Shown here: piece by piece, positions 18,719 to 26,615 of the stretch
How the letters are laid out: each line of letters begins with the position of its first letter
Numbering within the stretch: the stretch's first letter is position 1
Translations under genes and position numbers: made by a program
The notes under the pieces: generated by a model
Database searches by the model: none
Seen by the model: only the letters and a program-made list of their open reading frames with translations
What the model was told of the DNA's origin: nothing
Assembly (NCBI RefSeq): GCF_018613715.1
Contig: NZ_JAGGPT010000005.1
Span: 434,001 to 498,000, forward strand
Direction of reading: 5' to 3'
From: Chryseobacterium sp. ISL-6
Lineage (GTDB): Bacteria; Bacteroidota; Bacteroidia; Flavobacteriales; Weeksellaceae
Length of the DNA stretch: 64,000 nucleotides

Positions 18719-18747
18719 CAAAGATAATAATTTTATCAAATGCACAA
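18719..18747 (-). promoter_or_regulatory. Promoter of the S9 peptidase gene
   Basis: On the minus strand: TTG (18747-18745), 18-base spacer, TATCTTTG (18726-18719). It fits the flavobacterial consensus exactly and lies 19 bases before the ATG. Confidence 0.75.
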
Positions 18748-18818
18748 AAAAGCTTTTTTAGATAAGGCTTTGGCAAAAAAATTGGATGTATTATATAAAT
18801 CAAGCTAAAATAATAATT

Positions 18819-19292
18819 ATGGAAACGAATGCATTCAATCAGAAATTAAACCGTTATGTTTTGAACGATCAAATCGTATACACAGGGTTTTCTAGCTTTA
18901 AAGATGCTGAGGGATGTGCTCAGAAAAAAGGAGGAACTTTAGTAGAAGTAAGTTTTAAAGATGGAAATGACAACCCTCAGATTTCAGAAGAAGCAGGTTT
19001 AATAGAAAAAAAACTTCATTATTACGTAGATGCTGGTGATGAATATAAATTCATTCATTCCTCGGATCCTGGATTTAAGAAATATGCAGAGGAATTGCAA
19101 AAAATAAAGGCTAAAAATGATAAAACGAGTCCGGAAGAAAGGTATTTCGCCAATTTTGAAATTGAAAATATGGAAGATCCGATTATTGTGATCAAAAATG
19201 ATCGACTGGAATCGGTTACTTCAAGAGAACGTTCAAAGTATTTGAAACATGCTAAAGTTTATGAATTAGGGGTTTCCCTGCCAAAATCTTAA
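18819..19292 (+). CDS. Hypothetical 157-residue protein
   Basis: I do not recognise this protein. The start is set at the ATG at 18819 (METNAFNQKLN); an upstream ATG at 18786 would add eleven residues of poor quality. It is hydrophilic with no signal peptide or membrane segment, so cytoplasmic. It contains an N-terminal segment (YTGFSSFKDAEGCAQKKGGTLVEVSF) and a C-terminal DPIIVIKNDRLESVTSRERSKY. It is followed after 8 bases by the DUF6496 gene, so the two are likely one transcript ending at the terminator at 19497. Confidence 0.6.
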   Translation: METNAFNQKLNRYVLNDQIVYTGFSSFKDAEGCAQKKGGTLVEVSFKDGNDNPQISEEAGLIEKKLHYYVDAGDEYKFIHSSDPGFKKYAEELQKIKAKNDKTSPEERYFANFEIENMEDPIIVIKNDRLESVTSRERSKYLKHAKVYELGVSLPKS

Positions 19293-19300
19293 AAAATAAT

Positions 19301-19489
19301 ATGATGAGCAAGACAAAATATTCAGACAAAGCTCAAGACAAAGTAGGAAAAGTAATGCACGAATTCAAAGAGGGTAAATTAAAATCCTCTTCTGGAAAGA
19401 AAGTAACCAGTCAAAAACAAGCGGTTGCCATTGGTATTTCAGAGGCCAGAGAAAAAGGTTTAAAAGTGCCTAAAAAGAAAAAGGATTAA
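19301..19489 (+). CDS. DUF6496 small basic protein
   Basis: A 62-residue, strongly basic protein that matches my memory of DUF6496: KVMHEFKEGKLKSSSGKKVTSQKQAVAIGISEAREKG with a lysine tail. The function is unknown; its charge would allow nucleic-acid binding. It starts at ATG ATG (19301 or 19304). It sits 8 bases behind the hypothetical gene and is followed by a perfect terminator. Confidence 0.75.
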   Translation: MMSKTKYSDKAQDKVGKVMHEFKEGKLKSSSGKKVTSQKQAVAIGISEAREKGLKVPKKKKD

Positions 19490-19496
19490 GTCAAAT

Positions 19497-19524
19497 AAAA
19501 AACGTGGAATTTTCCACGTTTTTT
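19497..19524 (+). terminator. Bidirectional terminator between DUF6496 and the alpha-glucan phosphorylase
   Basis: A 13-bp perfect stem (AAAAAACGTGGAA / TTCCACGTTTTTT) with a short TT loop. A and T runs on both sides make it usable from either strand; two convergent genes end beside it. Confidence 0.85.
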
Positions 19525-19577
19525 GTTTAATTTTTTGGCGTTTAATTTTTTACTCCTTTATAATTTGTAGCCTAATC

Positions 19578-21239
19578 CTACTGGTGATTATAAAGGATCT
19601 TGTAGTATTCATCGGCCATTCTATCACTATTGAATTGGTTTTTAACATCATCCATTGCATTGTATTGAATTTTTCTCCACGCATTTGTATTGTTATAATA
19701 AGTTGGGATAATATCATTCTCCAGAATCTCATATAATTTATTTAGATCATAAGTATCCTGTTCGTAAATGCTCATATTCATGTAGTCGACTTTTGGAACT
19801 ACAAAAGAGTTTTCTTTATGCTTTGCAAATTCAGGAATCCATCCATCATCTGTTGAAAGATTTACGGAGCCATTCATTGCAGCGGTCATGCCTGAAGTTC
19901 CAGATGCTTCCCTAGGAACTCTTGGATTGTTAAGCCATAGATCTGAACCTTGTTTTAAAGATTTACTTAAAGAGAGCTCATAGCCAGTTAAAACAGCCAT
20001 ATTCTTATGGTTATTGCTTTCTTCAACAAGGGTATTAAAGGTGGAAATTGCAGTGTAATCCATTGGGTAAGGCTTTCCTGCCCATATAATTTGAACCGGA
20101 TATTTAGGATTGTTTAATAATTTGTAAAATCTGTCTTTATCATGTAAAAGTAAATCAGCTCGTTTATATCCTGCAAACCTTCTTGCCCAAACAATTGTAA
20201 AGATATTTGGATCGAATAAATTTCCGGTTTGATCTGCAACGATCTTGAAAAGTCTCTTTTTTAAATATTTTTTACGATAATCGAATACCGTTTCGTCTCT
20301 TTCGTCTTTAGCGTTATAAAGTCGTTTATCGGCCCAGTATTTAAATTCCTGTGCATTGGTGATTGACTTAATCTCACAAATTCCAGGATATTTACTCCAC
20401 ATCGCTCTTGAAACAACCCCATGCAGCTGAGAAACTCCATTGGCTACTTTAGCCATCTGCAGCGCACAAAGTGAATGATTAAAACGATCATCTTGAGCTC
20501 CTTCAATGCTTTTTGCTTCCTCCATGCTGAAATCAGAGAAATAGGACATGTCATAACATAATTTCAGATTATGTTTTTCATTTCCTGCTTCTTCGGGTGT
20601 ATGGGTTGTAAAGACCAATTTTTCCTTTACTTTGTTTAGGTCTCCCTTGTATTTTTTTAGTAAATAGAATGCTGCAGGAAGAGCATGTGCTTCATTAAGA
20701 TGATAAATATCCCTATCAAGATTCATTTCATCCAGTAATTTTGCGCCTCCTTTTCCTAATAAAATGTATTGTGCCAGTTTGGTCGATTCGTTGGCATCAT
20801 ATAGTTTGTGGCAGATGGTCTTTGAAACGTGATCATTTTCTGGAACATCTGTAGATAAAAAAAACATGGGTGCTGTATGAAATGTTTCTGGATCCAGATA
20901 CCAGACTTTTACCCAAACTGGCGCACTATGGATTTCTATTTGAAATTTTATTCCCGTATCTTCAAGGAAACTATACATTTTTTTTGTCCATACGGGCTGT
21001 AATGTCTGATCATGATTTCTAGCTTGATCATAATATCCGAATTTCCAGAGAATACCTATTCCTATAAAATCCTGTTTCAGATTATAAGCACTTCTCATAT
21101 GAGAACCAGCAAGGAAACCGAGACCTCCGGAATAGATCTTTAAAACTTGCTCGAGAGCAAATTCCATAGAAAAATAGGCTACTTTCTTCGTATATTGAGG
21201 ATTGATGTTAAAGGGTATTTTAAAATTTTTAAAATCCAT
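19578..21239 (-). CDS. Alpha-glucan phosphorylase family protein with Thr at the PLP-lysine position
   Basis: This 553-residue protein belongs to the short bacterial alpha-glucan phosphorylase group (GT35). Family sequence is clear: VAYFSMEFALE, YSGGLGFLAGSH, IYHLNEAHALPAAFYLL, FTTHTPEEAGN, GYKRADLLLHD and LWLNNPRVPREASGTSGM. The segment that normally reads GTSGMK, where the Lys binds pyridoxal phosphate, reads GTSGMT here (T452, codon ACC). Without PLP the classical phosphorolysis could not occur, so either this subgroup uses another chemistry or it is inactive. Normal members release glucose-1-phosphate from glycogen or maltodextrin. It is monocistronic and lies away from the glycogen-synthase-like gene at 31.5 kb. 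Confidence 0.85.
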   Translation of the reverse strand: MDFKNFKIPFNINPQYTKKVAYFSMEFALEQVLKIYSGGLGFLAGSHMRSAYNLKQDFIGIGILWKFGYYDQARNHDQTLQPVWTKKMYSFLEDTGIKFQIEIHSAPVWVKVWYLDPETFHTAPMFFLSTDVPENDHVSKTICHKLYDANESTKLAQYILLGKGGAKLLDEMNLDRDIYHLNEAHALPAAFYLLKKYKGDLNKVKEKLVFTTHTPEEAGNEKHNLKLCYDMSYFSDFSMEEAKSIEGAQDDRFNHSLCALQMAKVANGVSQLHGVVSRAMWSKYPGICEIKSITNAQEFKYWADKRLYNAKDERDETVFDYRKKYLKKRLFKIVADQTGNLFDPNIFTIVWARRFAGYKRADLLLHDKDRFYKLLNNPKYPVQIIWAGKPYPMDYTAISTFNTLVEESNNHKNMAVLTGYELSLSKSLKQGSDLWLNNPRVPREASGTSGMTAAMNGSVNLSTDDGWIPEFAKHKENSFVVPKVDYMNMSIYEQDTYDLNKLYEILENDIIPTYYNNTNAWRKIQYNAMDDVKNQFNSDRMADEYYKILYNHQ

Positions 21240-21264
21240 GAACCAGAGTTTTAGATTAGATAGC

Positions 21265-21272
21265 CAAAGGTA
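21265..21272 (-). promoter_or_regulatory. Putative -7 element of the phosphorylase gene
   Basis: Minus strand TACCTTTG matches TANNTTTG, 25 bases upstream of the ATG at 21239. The -33 region has no clear TTG. Confidence 0.4.
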
Positions 21273-21439
21273 TTGATAATGAAAATAAACTCTACATTAA
21301 TTATTTAACAAATTATTTTTAAAAGTATCTGTTGAATAGTTTTTTTACTTACCTTTAAGTGTAATTTTTTGATAATCAAAAACTTCTCGAATAAAACTAT
21401 AGGTTTCATGTTTTATTAACAATAATAAAAACGAAGAGG

Positions 21440-22237
21440 ATGAAAAAGGTATTTTCAGATGAAGATTTAATCAAGAATCTAAGCTTATATTACCTGAATC
21501 GACATTTGAAAAAAAAGCCGATAGAGAAGTATCATCGTAAAATAGATGAATCACAACTTCATGATCGGGAAAAATATAAGAAAAAATCAGAAATTTTACT
21601 GCTGAATTCGTTTATGCATCATTTCCCTGATGTTAAGTTTGAAAATCTTACCTGTGAAAGCCCCGATTTTATCGCTAATTTGAATGATAAAAAAATTGGG
21701 ATCGAGCTAACAGAGGTGATCAATCATTTGGAAATGAAGAAGATTGAAAGTAATTTGAACAAGATTTTCCGTCAGGCTGAAATATTATTAGAACAAGAAG
21801 ACACTACGAAATATCGTGGTGTTTATTTTTTAGAATTTCACTCGGATTTTAAATTTGATATCTTGGAGGAGCAACAGGAAAGTATTTTATCCATTTACAA
21901 AAGCATAAAAAAAAATAAGCCGGTAGGCTGTGTGAAAAGTCTTAGAAAATCTTCGCACCGTAGAAATGTTTTTATTACTCACGAATACAGTATGAATTTA
22001 TTTGATGAGCTTTGTTCTGATAAGATCTTGGAATTAATTGAAAAGAAAAATGAAAAATTTCCCTATTATGACACTTCTGTAGACGAATGTTGGTTGGTCA
22101 TCGTTTCCGATATGAACTCTATTGCATCACGATATACTTTTATTCAGGATAAGGAACATCTCAATGAAGTAAAAAGTCCATTTCATAAAATTTTTCATCT
22201 TGAAAATCTTTGTGGAAATATGACGAGTATAAAATAA
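21440..22237 (+). CDS. Hypothetical protein with a PD-(D/E)XK-nuclease-like motif
   Basis: I do not recognise this 265-residue protein. It has no signal peptide or membrane segment. Residues 75-92 read SPDF...KKIGIELTEV: a Pro-Asp at the end of one strand and an E-x-T at the end of the next, the layout of PD-(D/E)XK nucleases, with the usual Lys replaced by Thr (E89, T91). The region before it (LLLNSFMHHFPDVKFENL) would fit the first helix. The C-terminal half is rich in aromatic and charged residues (VDECWLVIVSDM). It is a single gene with 200-bp and 150-bp gaps on either side, and codon use looks like that of its neighbours. A nuclease role is a guess. Confidence 0.6.
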   Translation: MKKVFSDEDLIKNLSLYYLNRHLKKKPIEKYHRKIDESQLHDREKYKKKSEILLLNSFMHHFPDVKFENLTCESPDFIANLNDKKIGIELTEVINHLEMKKIESNLNKIFRQAEILLEQEDTTKYRGVYFLEFHSDFKFDILEEQQESILSIYKSIKKNKPVGCVKSLRKSSHRRNVFITHEYSMNLFDELCSDKILELIEKKNEKFPYYDTSVDECWLVIVSDMNSIASRYTFIQDKEHLNEVKSPFHKIFHLENLCGNMTSIK

Positions 22238-22333
22238 TCGCCACAAACACCCTTTAATATTCAATAAATTCTTCATTTAATCGAAGTTAATTTACGATTT
22301 TAACATTTTTATTATTTTTAATTAAATAATAAG

Positions 22334-22341
22334 TATATTTG
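22334..22341 (+). promoter_or_regulatory. Putative -7 element of the type B T9SS client gene
   Basis: TATATTTG matches TANNTTTG, about 50-60 bases upstream of the start codon; no TTG at the expected -33 spacing. Confidence 0.35.
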
Positions 22342-22400
22342 ATATATGTGTTGTGTATTGATTTAATTATTGATTAATTTTTAACAAAAACATGTATTTT

Positions 22401-24488
22401 ATGAAGAAAAATCTACTTATTGCTTTCTTGCTTATATCACAAATTTTCTTTTCTCAGGCTGATTGTGTAACTGCAATCGCAGTTTGTGGTAATGCAAATA
22501 TAACATACACTCCTTCAGGTCCCGGTGCCATAAATGAAACCCTTGGTGGTTGTTTACAGGTTGAAAATAATTCAACCTGGTATTCATTTACAATTGCTAC
22601 AGGTGGTACCCTTACATTTGAAATTAACCCAACAGGTCCTGTAGATTACGACTGGGCTATTTATGGACCTAACAAAACCTGTGCTACAAAAGGAACACCT
22701 ATCAGATGTTCTTCAAACGATGGAACTATTGCGGGTTATCCAACAGGTATGAATATGACCGCAACAGATACAAGTGAAGGACCCGGATTTGGAGATGGTT
22801 TCGTTAAATATCTGGACGTATTACCAGGGGAGACCTATTTTTTATATGTTGATAATTTTTCAACAACGGTCTTTACTTTTAATTTAGTTTGGGGTGGAAC
22901 AGCTACTTTAGCATCTCCATTTACTGATCCTTTAATACAGCCTCATCCCTTTAATCCACCTGGAATTCCTGCGGCTAATCCAGCAGATCCAAGAGAAATA
23001 ATTGTATGTTCAAATCCTGCAGTTTTTGATTTCAGTACCTTATCAACAGGTATTCTTAATGGAAATCCAAACTTTAATATTACCTATCATACCACTCAAA
23101 ATGATGCATTAAGTGGAAATAATGCTATCTTAACTCCAATTACTATTAATACAGCAACCACTTATTACTATAGTATCAGCTATACAGATCCGGCAAATCC
23201 AAACAATCCTATTAATAAATGTAGGCAGACAGGAAATTTTAAATTCAAAGATGGAACGATAACAGGCAATGATGTAACATTAACTGCCTGTAATAACAAC
23301 AACATGGGAACAGCGGTATTCGACCTGACGAGTGCTAATGTTATTGGTCTTCCAAATGTTACCAAAAAGTACTATCTGACGATGAATGATCTTAATGCGG
23401 GAATTAATGAAATTATAAACCCAAGTACTTATATATCTTCTGCAGGGGTTGTGTATGTAAAAATAACTTCTCAGTTTGGATGTATTGCAGTAGCAAAAAT
23501 TACATTAAATTTTTATCCTCCTATTGTTGTACAGGAAGCCACTTTAAGATCATGCTTTATTGAAACTAATCCTTCGACAGCTTCATTTAATCTTACTGCT
23601 GCTCTTGTAACACCTACAGGTCCTGTAGGGTTGACTAAAAAATATTATCCTTCTCTAACAGATGCTATCAATGGAACTAATCAAATTGCGACTCCCGCAG
23701 CATATATTGCCCCAAATGGTGTTGTCTATGTGCGAGTATCCAATTCAAACAATTGTTTCACCGTTGCAAAAATTACCTTAATTGTTTTGCCACCAGTAAA
23801 ATCCAGTGTTCTGGTTGATAAGATCATCTGTATGGAGGATACCACAACATTGGATGCAGGACCGGGCTTTGCTTCCTATCTATGGAGTACGGGTGCTATA
23901 ACTCAAGCAGTCACAAATGTATCAGTTGGAACATATTGGGTTAAACTAAAGACGGGGGAATGCATTACAACCCAGACCGTGAAAGTATATCCTACCGAGC
24001 AGCCTGTAATATCAAATGTAGATATCTCAACGAATACCATTACTGTAAATGTTGTAGGGGGAACTCCAGCTTATAAATATTCACTTGATAATATCACTTG
24101 GCAGGATTCTAATGTATTTAACAATGTTCCTAGGGGAGACTGTCATATTTATGTAAAAGATATATATGATTGTGAACCTATTGATATTACAATAACAGTT
24201 CCGAACCTGGTGAATGTAATTACACCTAATAGTGATGGTATCAATGATGTGATCGATTATTCTGCACTGGCTCACAAGCAAAACTTAATATTGAATATTT
24301 TCGATAGATATGGCAATAAAGTTCATCAGGCAGATAAAACAAATGGCTATAAATGGGATGGAACAACCAACGGAAGTAAAAAAGTTCCGACTGGAACCTA
24401 TTGGTATTCTGTAACCTGGAGTGAGAATGATAAGAAAAATACTCCTGTTAAATTCTCTAGTTGGATCATGGTGAAAAATAGAGAGTAG
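22401..24488 (+). CDS. Secreted T9SS type B sorting domain (gliding-motility C-terminal) protein
   Basis: A 695-residue exported protein. The ATG at 22401 begins a clean signal peptide (MKKNLLIAFLLISQIFFSQ); an ATG at 22392 adds MYF only. Mature protein: an N-terminal beta-sandwich region typical of adhesin-like flavobacterial proteins (NNSTWYSFTIATGG, about 50-170), two or three repeated about 80-residue modules (for example KKYYLTMNDLNAGINEI and KKYYPSLTDAINGTNQI, each followed by VVYV and VAKITL), and a C-terminal type B sorting domain (about 600-695: VITPNSDGINDVID, FDRYGNKVH, PTGTYWYSVTW). It should be secreted by the T9SS whose gldKLMN genes lie 11 kb away. Role is likely surface adhesion or matrix. 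Confidence 0.85.
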   Translation: MKKNLLIAFLLISQIFFSQADCVTAIAVCGNANITYTPSGPGAINETLGGCLQVENNSTWYSFTIATGGTLTFEINPTGPVDYDWAIYGPNKTCATKGTPIRCSSNDGTIAGYPTGMNMTATDTSEGPGFGDGFVKYLDVLPGETYFLYVDNFSTTVFTFNLVWGGTATLASPFTDPLIQPHPFNPPGIPAANPADPREIIVCSNPAVFDFSTLSTGILNGNPNFNITYHTTQNDALSGNNAILTPITINTATTYYYSISYTDPANPNNPINKCRQTGNFKFKDGTITGNDVTLTACNNNNMGTAVFDLTSANVIGLPNVTKKYYLTMNDLNAGINEIINPSTYISSAGVVYVKITSQFGCIAVAKITLNFYPPIVVQEATLRSCFIETNPSTASFNLTAALVTPTGPVGLTKKYYPSLTDAINGTNQIATPAAYIAPNGVVYVRVSNSNNCFTVAKITLIVLPPVKSSVLVDKIICMEDTTTLDAGPGFASYLWSTGAITQAVTNVSVGTYWVKLKTGECITTQTVKVYPTEQPVISNVDISTNTITVNVVGGTPAYKYSLDNITWQDSNVFNNVPRGDCHIYVKDIYDCEPIDITITVPNLVNVITPNSDGINDVIDYSALAHKQNLILNIFDRYGNKVHQADKTNGYKWDGTTNGSKKVPTGTYWYSVTWSENDKKNTPVKFSSWIMVKNRE

Positions 24489-24499
24489 TGCTAAAACAA

Positions 24500-24532
24500 G
24501 ATAAAGCCATCTTAACAAAAGATGGTTTTATC
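24500..24532 (+). terminator. Terminator after the type B T9SS client
   Basis: A 14-bp stem (one G:U) formed by GATAAAGCCATCTT and AAGATGGTTTTATC with a 5-base loop. The downstream tail is only moderately T-rich (TTTAAAGTTTTT). Confidence 0.65.
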
Positions 24533-24558
24533 TTTAAAGTTTTTATTAACTTTAAAGT

Positions 24559-25149
24559 ATGAAAGAACTATTTATCAAACGTTTCGAATATTATAAATCT
24601 CTTGGAGATAAATCTTTTGAACAATTATCAGATGAACAAATGTTTTGGCAGTATAATGTTGAAAGTAATTCAATTGCAGTTATTGCAAAACATATTGCAG
24701 GAAATATGATTTCAAGATGGACAAATTTCCTTACGGAAGATGGAGAAAAACCGGGACGGAAACGTGATGAAGAATTTGTAAATACCTTTAAAACAAAACA
24801 AGAAGCAATTGGTTTTTGGGAAGCAGGTTGGAAATGTCTTTTTGATGCTTTGAACCAAATTAATGAAGAAAACTTGTATGCTACTATTTATATAAGAGGT
24901 GAGGGACATTTGGTTATAGATGCTGTTTTTCGCCAGCTGGCTCATTATCCTTATCATATAGGACAGATCGTTTACATTGCAAAAATGATGAAAAATAATG
25001 ATTGGAACACACTTTCTATTGCAAGAAATAAATCTCAGGAATTTAATGAAGAAATAAAGAATAAACTTGAGGGCGAAGGTCTAAATTCTAATTCTTCACC
25101 TGTTTGTTTCGAAAATAATCATGAGGTAAGAGAAGAATATAAACAATAG
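24559..25149 (+). CDS. DUF1572 (DinB-like) family protein
   Basis: This 196-residue protein resembles DUF1572, a branch of the DinB/YfiT four-helix-bundle superfamily. Helix and metal-site features fit: KHIAGNMISRWTNFL with a His at about 45, and HYPYHIGQIVYIAKM with two His around 140-145. These three His would bind a divalent metal. Members of the superfamily include thiol-dependent transferases, but this family's substrate is unknown. It is cytoplasmic and monocistronic or read with mtaB, which begins 66 bases later behind its own -7 box. Confidence 0.8.
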   Translation: MKELFIKRFEYYKSLGDKSFEQLSDEQMFWQYNVESNSIAVIAKHIAGNMISRWTNFLTEDGEKPGRKRDEEFVNTFKTKQEAIGFWEAGWKCLFDALNQINEENLYATIYIRGEGHLVIDAVFRQLAHYPYHIGQIVYIAKMMKNNDWNTLSIARNKSQEFNEEIKNKLEGEGLNSNSSPVCFENNHEVREEYKQ

Positions 25150-25182
25150 ACTGAATCGATTCAGAGTTTTTATTTAAATTAC

Positions 25183-25190
25183 TATCTTTG
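25183..25190 (+). promoter_or_regulatory. Putative -7 element of mtaB
   Basis: TATCTTTG matches TANNTTTG and lies 25 bases before the mtaB ATG. The -33 region is T-rich without TTG. Confidence 0.45.
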
Positions 25191-25215
25191 CACCCATAAA
25201 ATTCAGGACTACTCA

Positions 25216-26562
25216 ATGTCAAATTTTCACAAAACTGCCGCATTTCATACCCTTGGCTGCAAATTAAATTTTGCAGAAACTTCTACTATTGCCCGTCAAT
25301 TAACAGATGCAGGTTATGATAAGGTGAGTTTTGATGATAAGGCAAATGTGTATGTTATCAATACTTGTTCAGTAACTGAAAATGCAGACCGTGAATGTAA
25401 ACTTCATGTAAAGAGAGCAATGAAGGCTAATCCTGAAGGGTTAGTAGTCATTGTTGGATGTTATGCGCAGTTAAAACCCGAAGAGATCTCGCAGATAAAT
25501 GGGGTAGATTTGGTTCTTGGAGCCAAGGAAAAGTTCAATATTTTAAGTTATCTGGACGATTTAGAAAAGTCGGAAAGTAACGGTCTTGTCCACTCTTGTG
25601 AAATCGAAGAAACAGATTTTTTTATTGGAAGCTATTCTATAGGGGATAGAACCAGAGCTTTCTTAAAAGTTCAGGATGGGTGTGATTATAAATGTACATA
25701 TTGTACCATTCCTTTAGCCAGAGGGATCTCACGATCAGATACGATAGAAAATGTTTTGACTAATGCTAAGGAAATTGCTGGAAGAGATATTAAAGAAATT
25801 GTTCTGACAGGAGTTAATATCGGTGATTATGGGAAAGGTGAATTTGGAAATAAAAGACACGAACATACTTTTCTGGATCTGATCTCTGAACTCGATCAGG
25901 TTGATGGTATCGAGAGGATACGTATTTCCTCCATTGAACCTAATCTTCTGAAAGATGAAAGTATTGAATTGGTCTCAAAAAGCAGAAGTTTTGTTCCTCA
26001 CTTCCATATTCCTTTACAGTCAGGATGCGATGATTTATTGAAAAAAATGAAACGTCGTTATTTAACCAAGTTGTATAAGGACAGAGTAAATAAAATTCGT
26101 GAGGTTATGCCTCATGCTGCGATTGGTGTTGATGTAATTGTAGGTTTTCCAGGTGAAACTGAGGAAAAATTTATGGAAACATATAACTTCCTGAATGAAC
26201 TTCCTATCAGCTATCTGCATGTATTTACTTATTCTGAAAGAGAAAATACCGAAGCAGCGGAAATGAAGGATATTGTTCCTATTCCCGAAAGGAAAAAACG
26301 CAATAAGATGTTACGTATTCTTTCCGAAAAGAAAAAGATGTCATTTTATCAGACCCAGCTTGGGAAAACGCTTCCTATACTCTGGGAGCATGAAAATAAA
26401 GACGGCAAGATGTTCGGCTTCACAGAAAATTATGTGAGAGTGCAGAAAGATTTTGATCAGGCATCTGTAAACCAAATAGAATTTCTAAATTTAGAAAAAA
26501 TCCTGTCAGATGGCACGGTTTCTGTGCAGTCATCTTACGAAAGTTTTTTAGCAAAAGCATAG
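25216..26562 (+). CDS. mtaB: tRNA (N6-L-threonylcarbamoyladenosine(37)-C2)-methylthiotransferase MtaB
   Basis: A 448-residue radical-SAM methylthiotransferase that converts t6A37 to ms2t6A37 in tRNAs reading ANN codons. The N-terminal UPF0004 domain carries the three cluster cysteines (TLGCKLN, NTCSVT, VVGCYAQ). The radical SAM cluster motif is GCDYKCTYCTIPLARG, and a TRAM-like C-terminus follows. The organisation is that of MtaB rather than MiaB. Its pathway partner tsaD, which makes t6A, is encoded at 62 kb of the same window. Confidence 0.93.
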   Translation: MSNFHKTAAFHTLGCKLNFAETSTIARQLTDAGYDKVSFDDKANVYVINTCSVTENADRECKLHVKRAMKANPEGLVVIVGCYAQLKPEEISQINGVDLVLGAKEKFNILSYLDDLEKSESNGLVHSCEIEETDFFIGSYSIGDRTRAFLKVQDGCDYKCTYCTIPLARGISRSDTIENVLTNAKEIAGRDIKEIVLTGVNIGDYGKGEFGNKRHEHTFLDLISELDQVDGIERIRISSIEPNLLKDESIELVSKSRSFVPHFHIPLQSGCDDLLKKMKRRYLTKLYKDRVNKIREVMPHAAIGVDVIVGFPGETEEKFMETYNFLNELPISYLHVFTYSERENTEAAEMKDIVPIPERKKRNKMLRILSEKKKMSFYQTQLGKTLPILWEHENKDGKMFGFTENYVRVQKDFDQASVNQIEFLNLEKILSDGTVSVQSSYESFLAKA

Positions 26563-26615
26563 TCTCTTTGCAAAATTTCTACTAAATTTATTTTAACTTT
26601 TAAATACAACATTCT

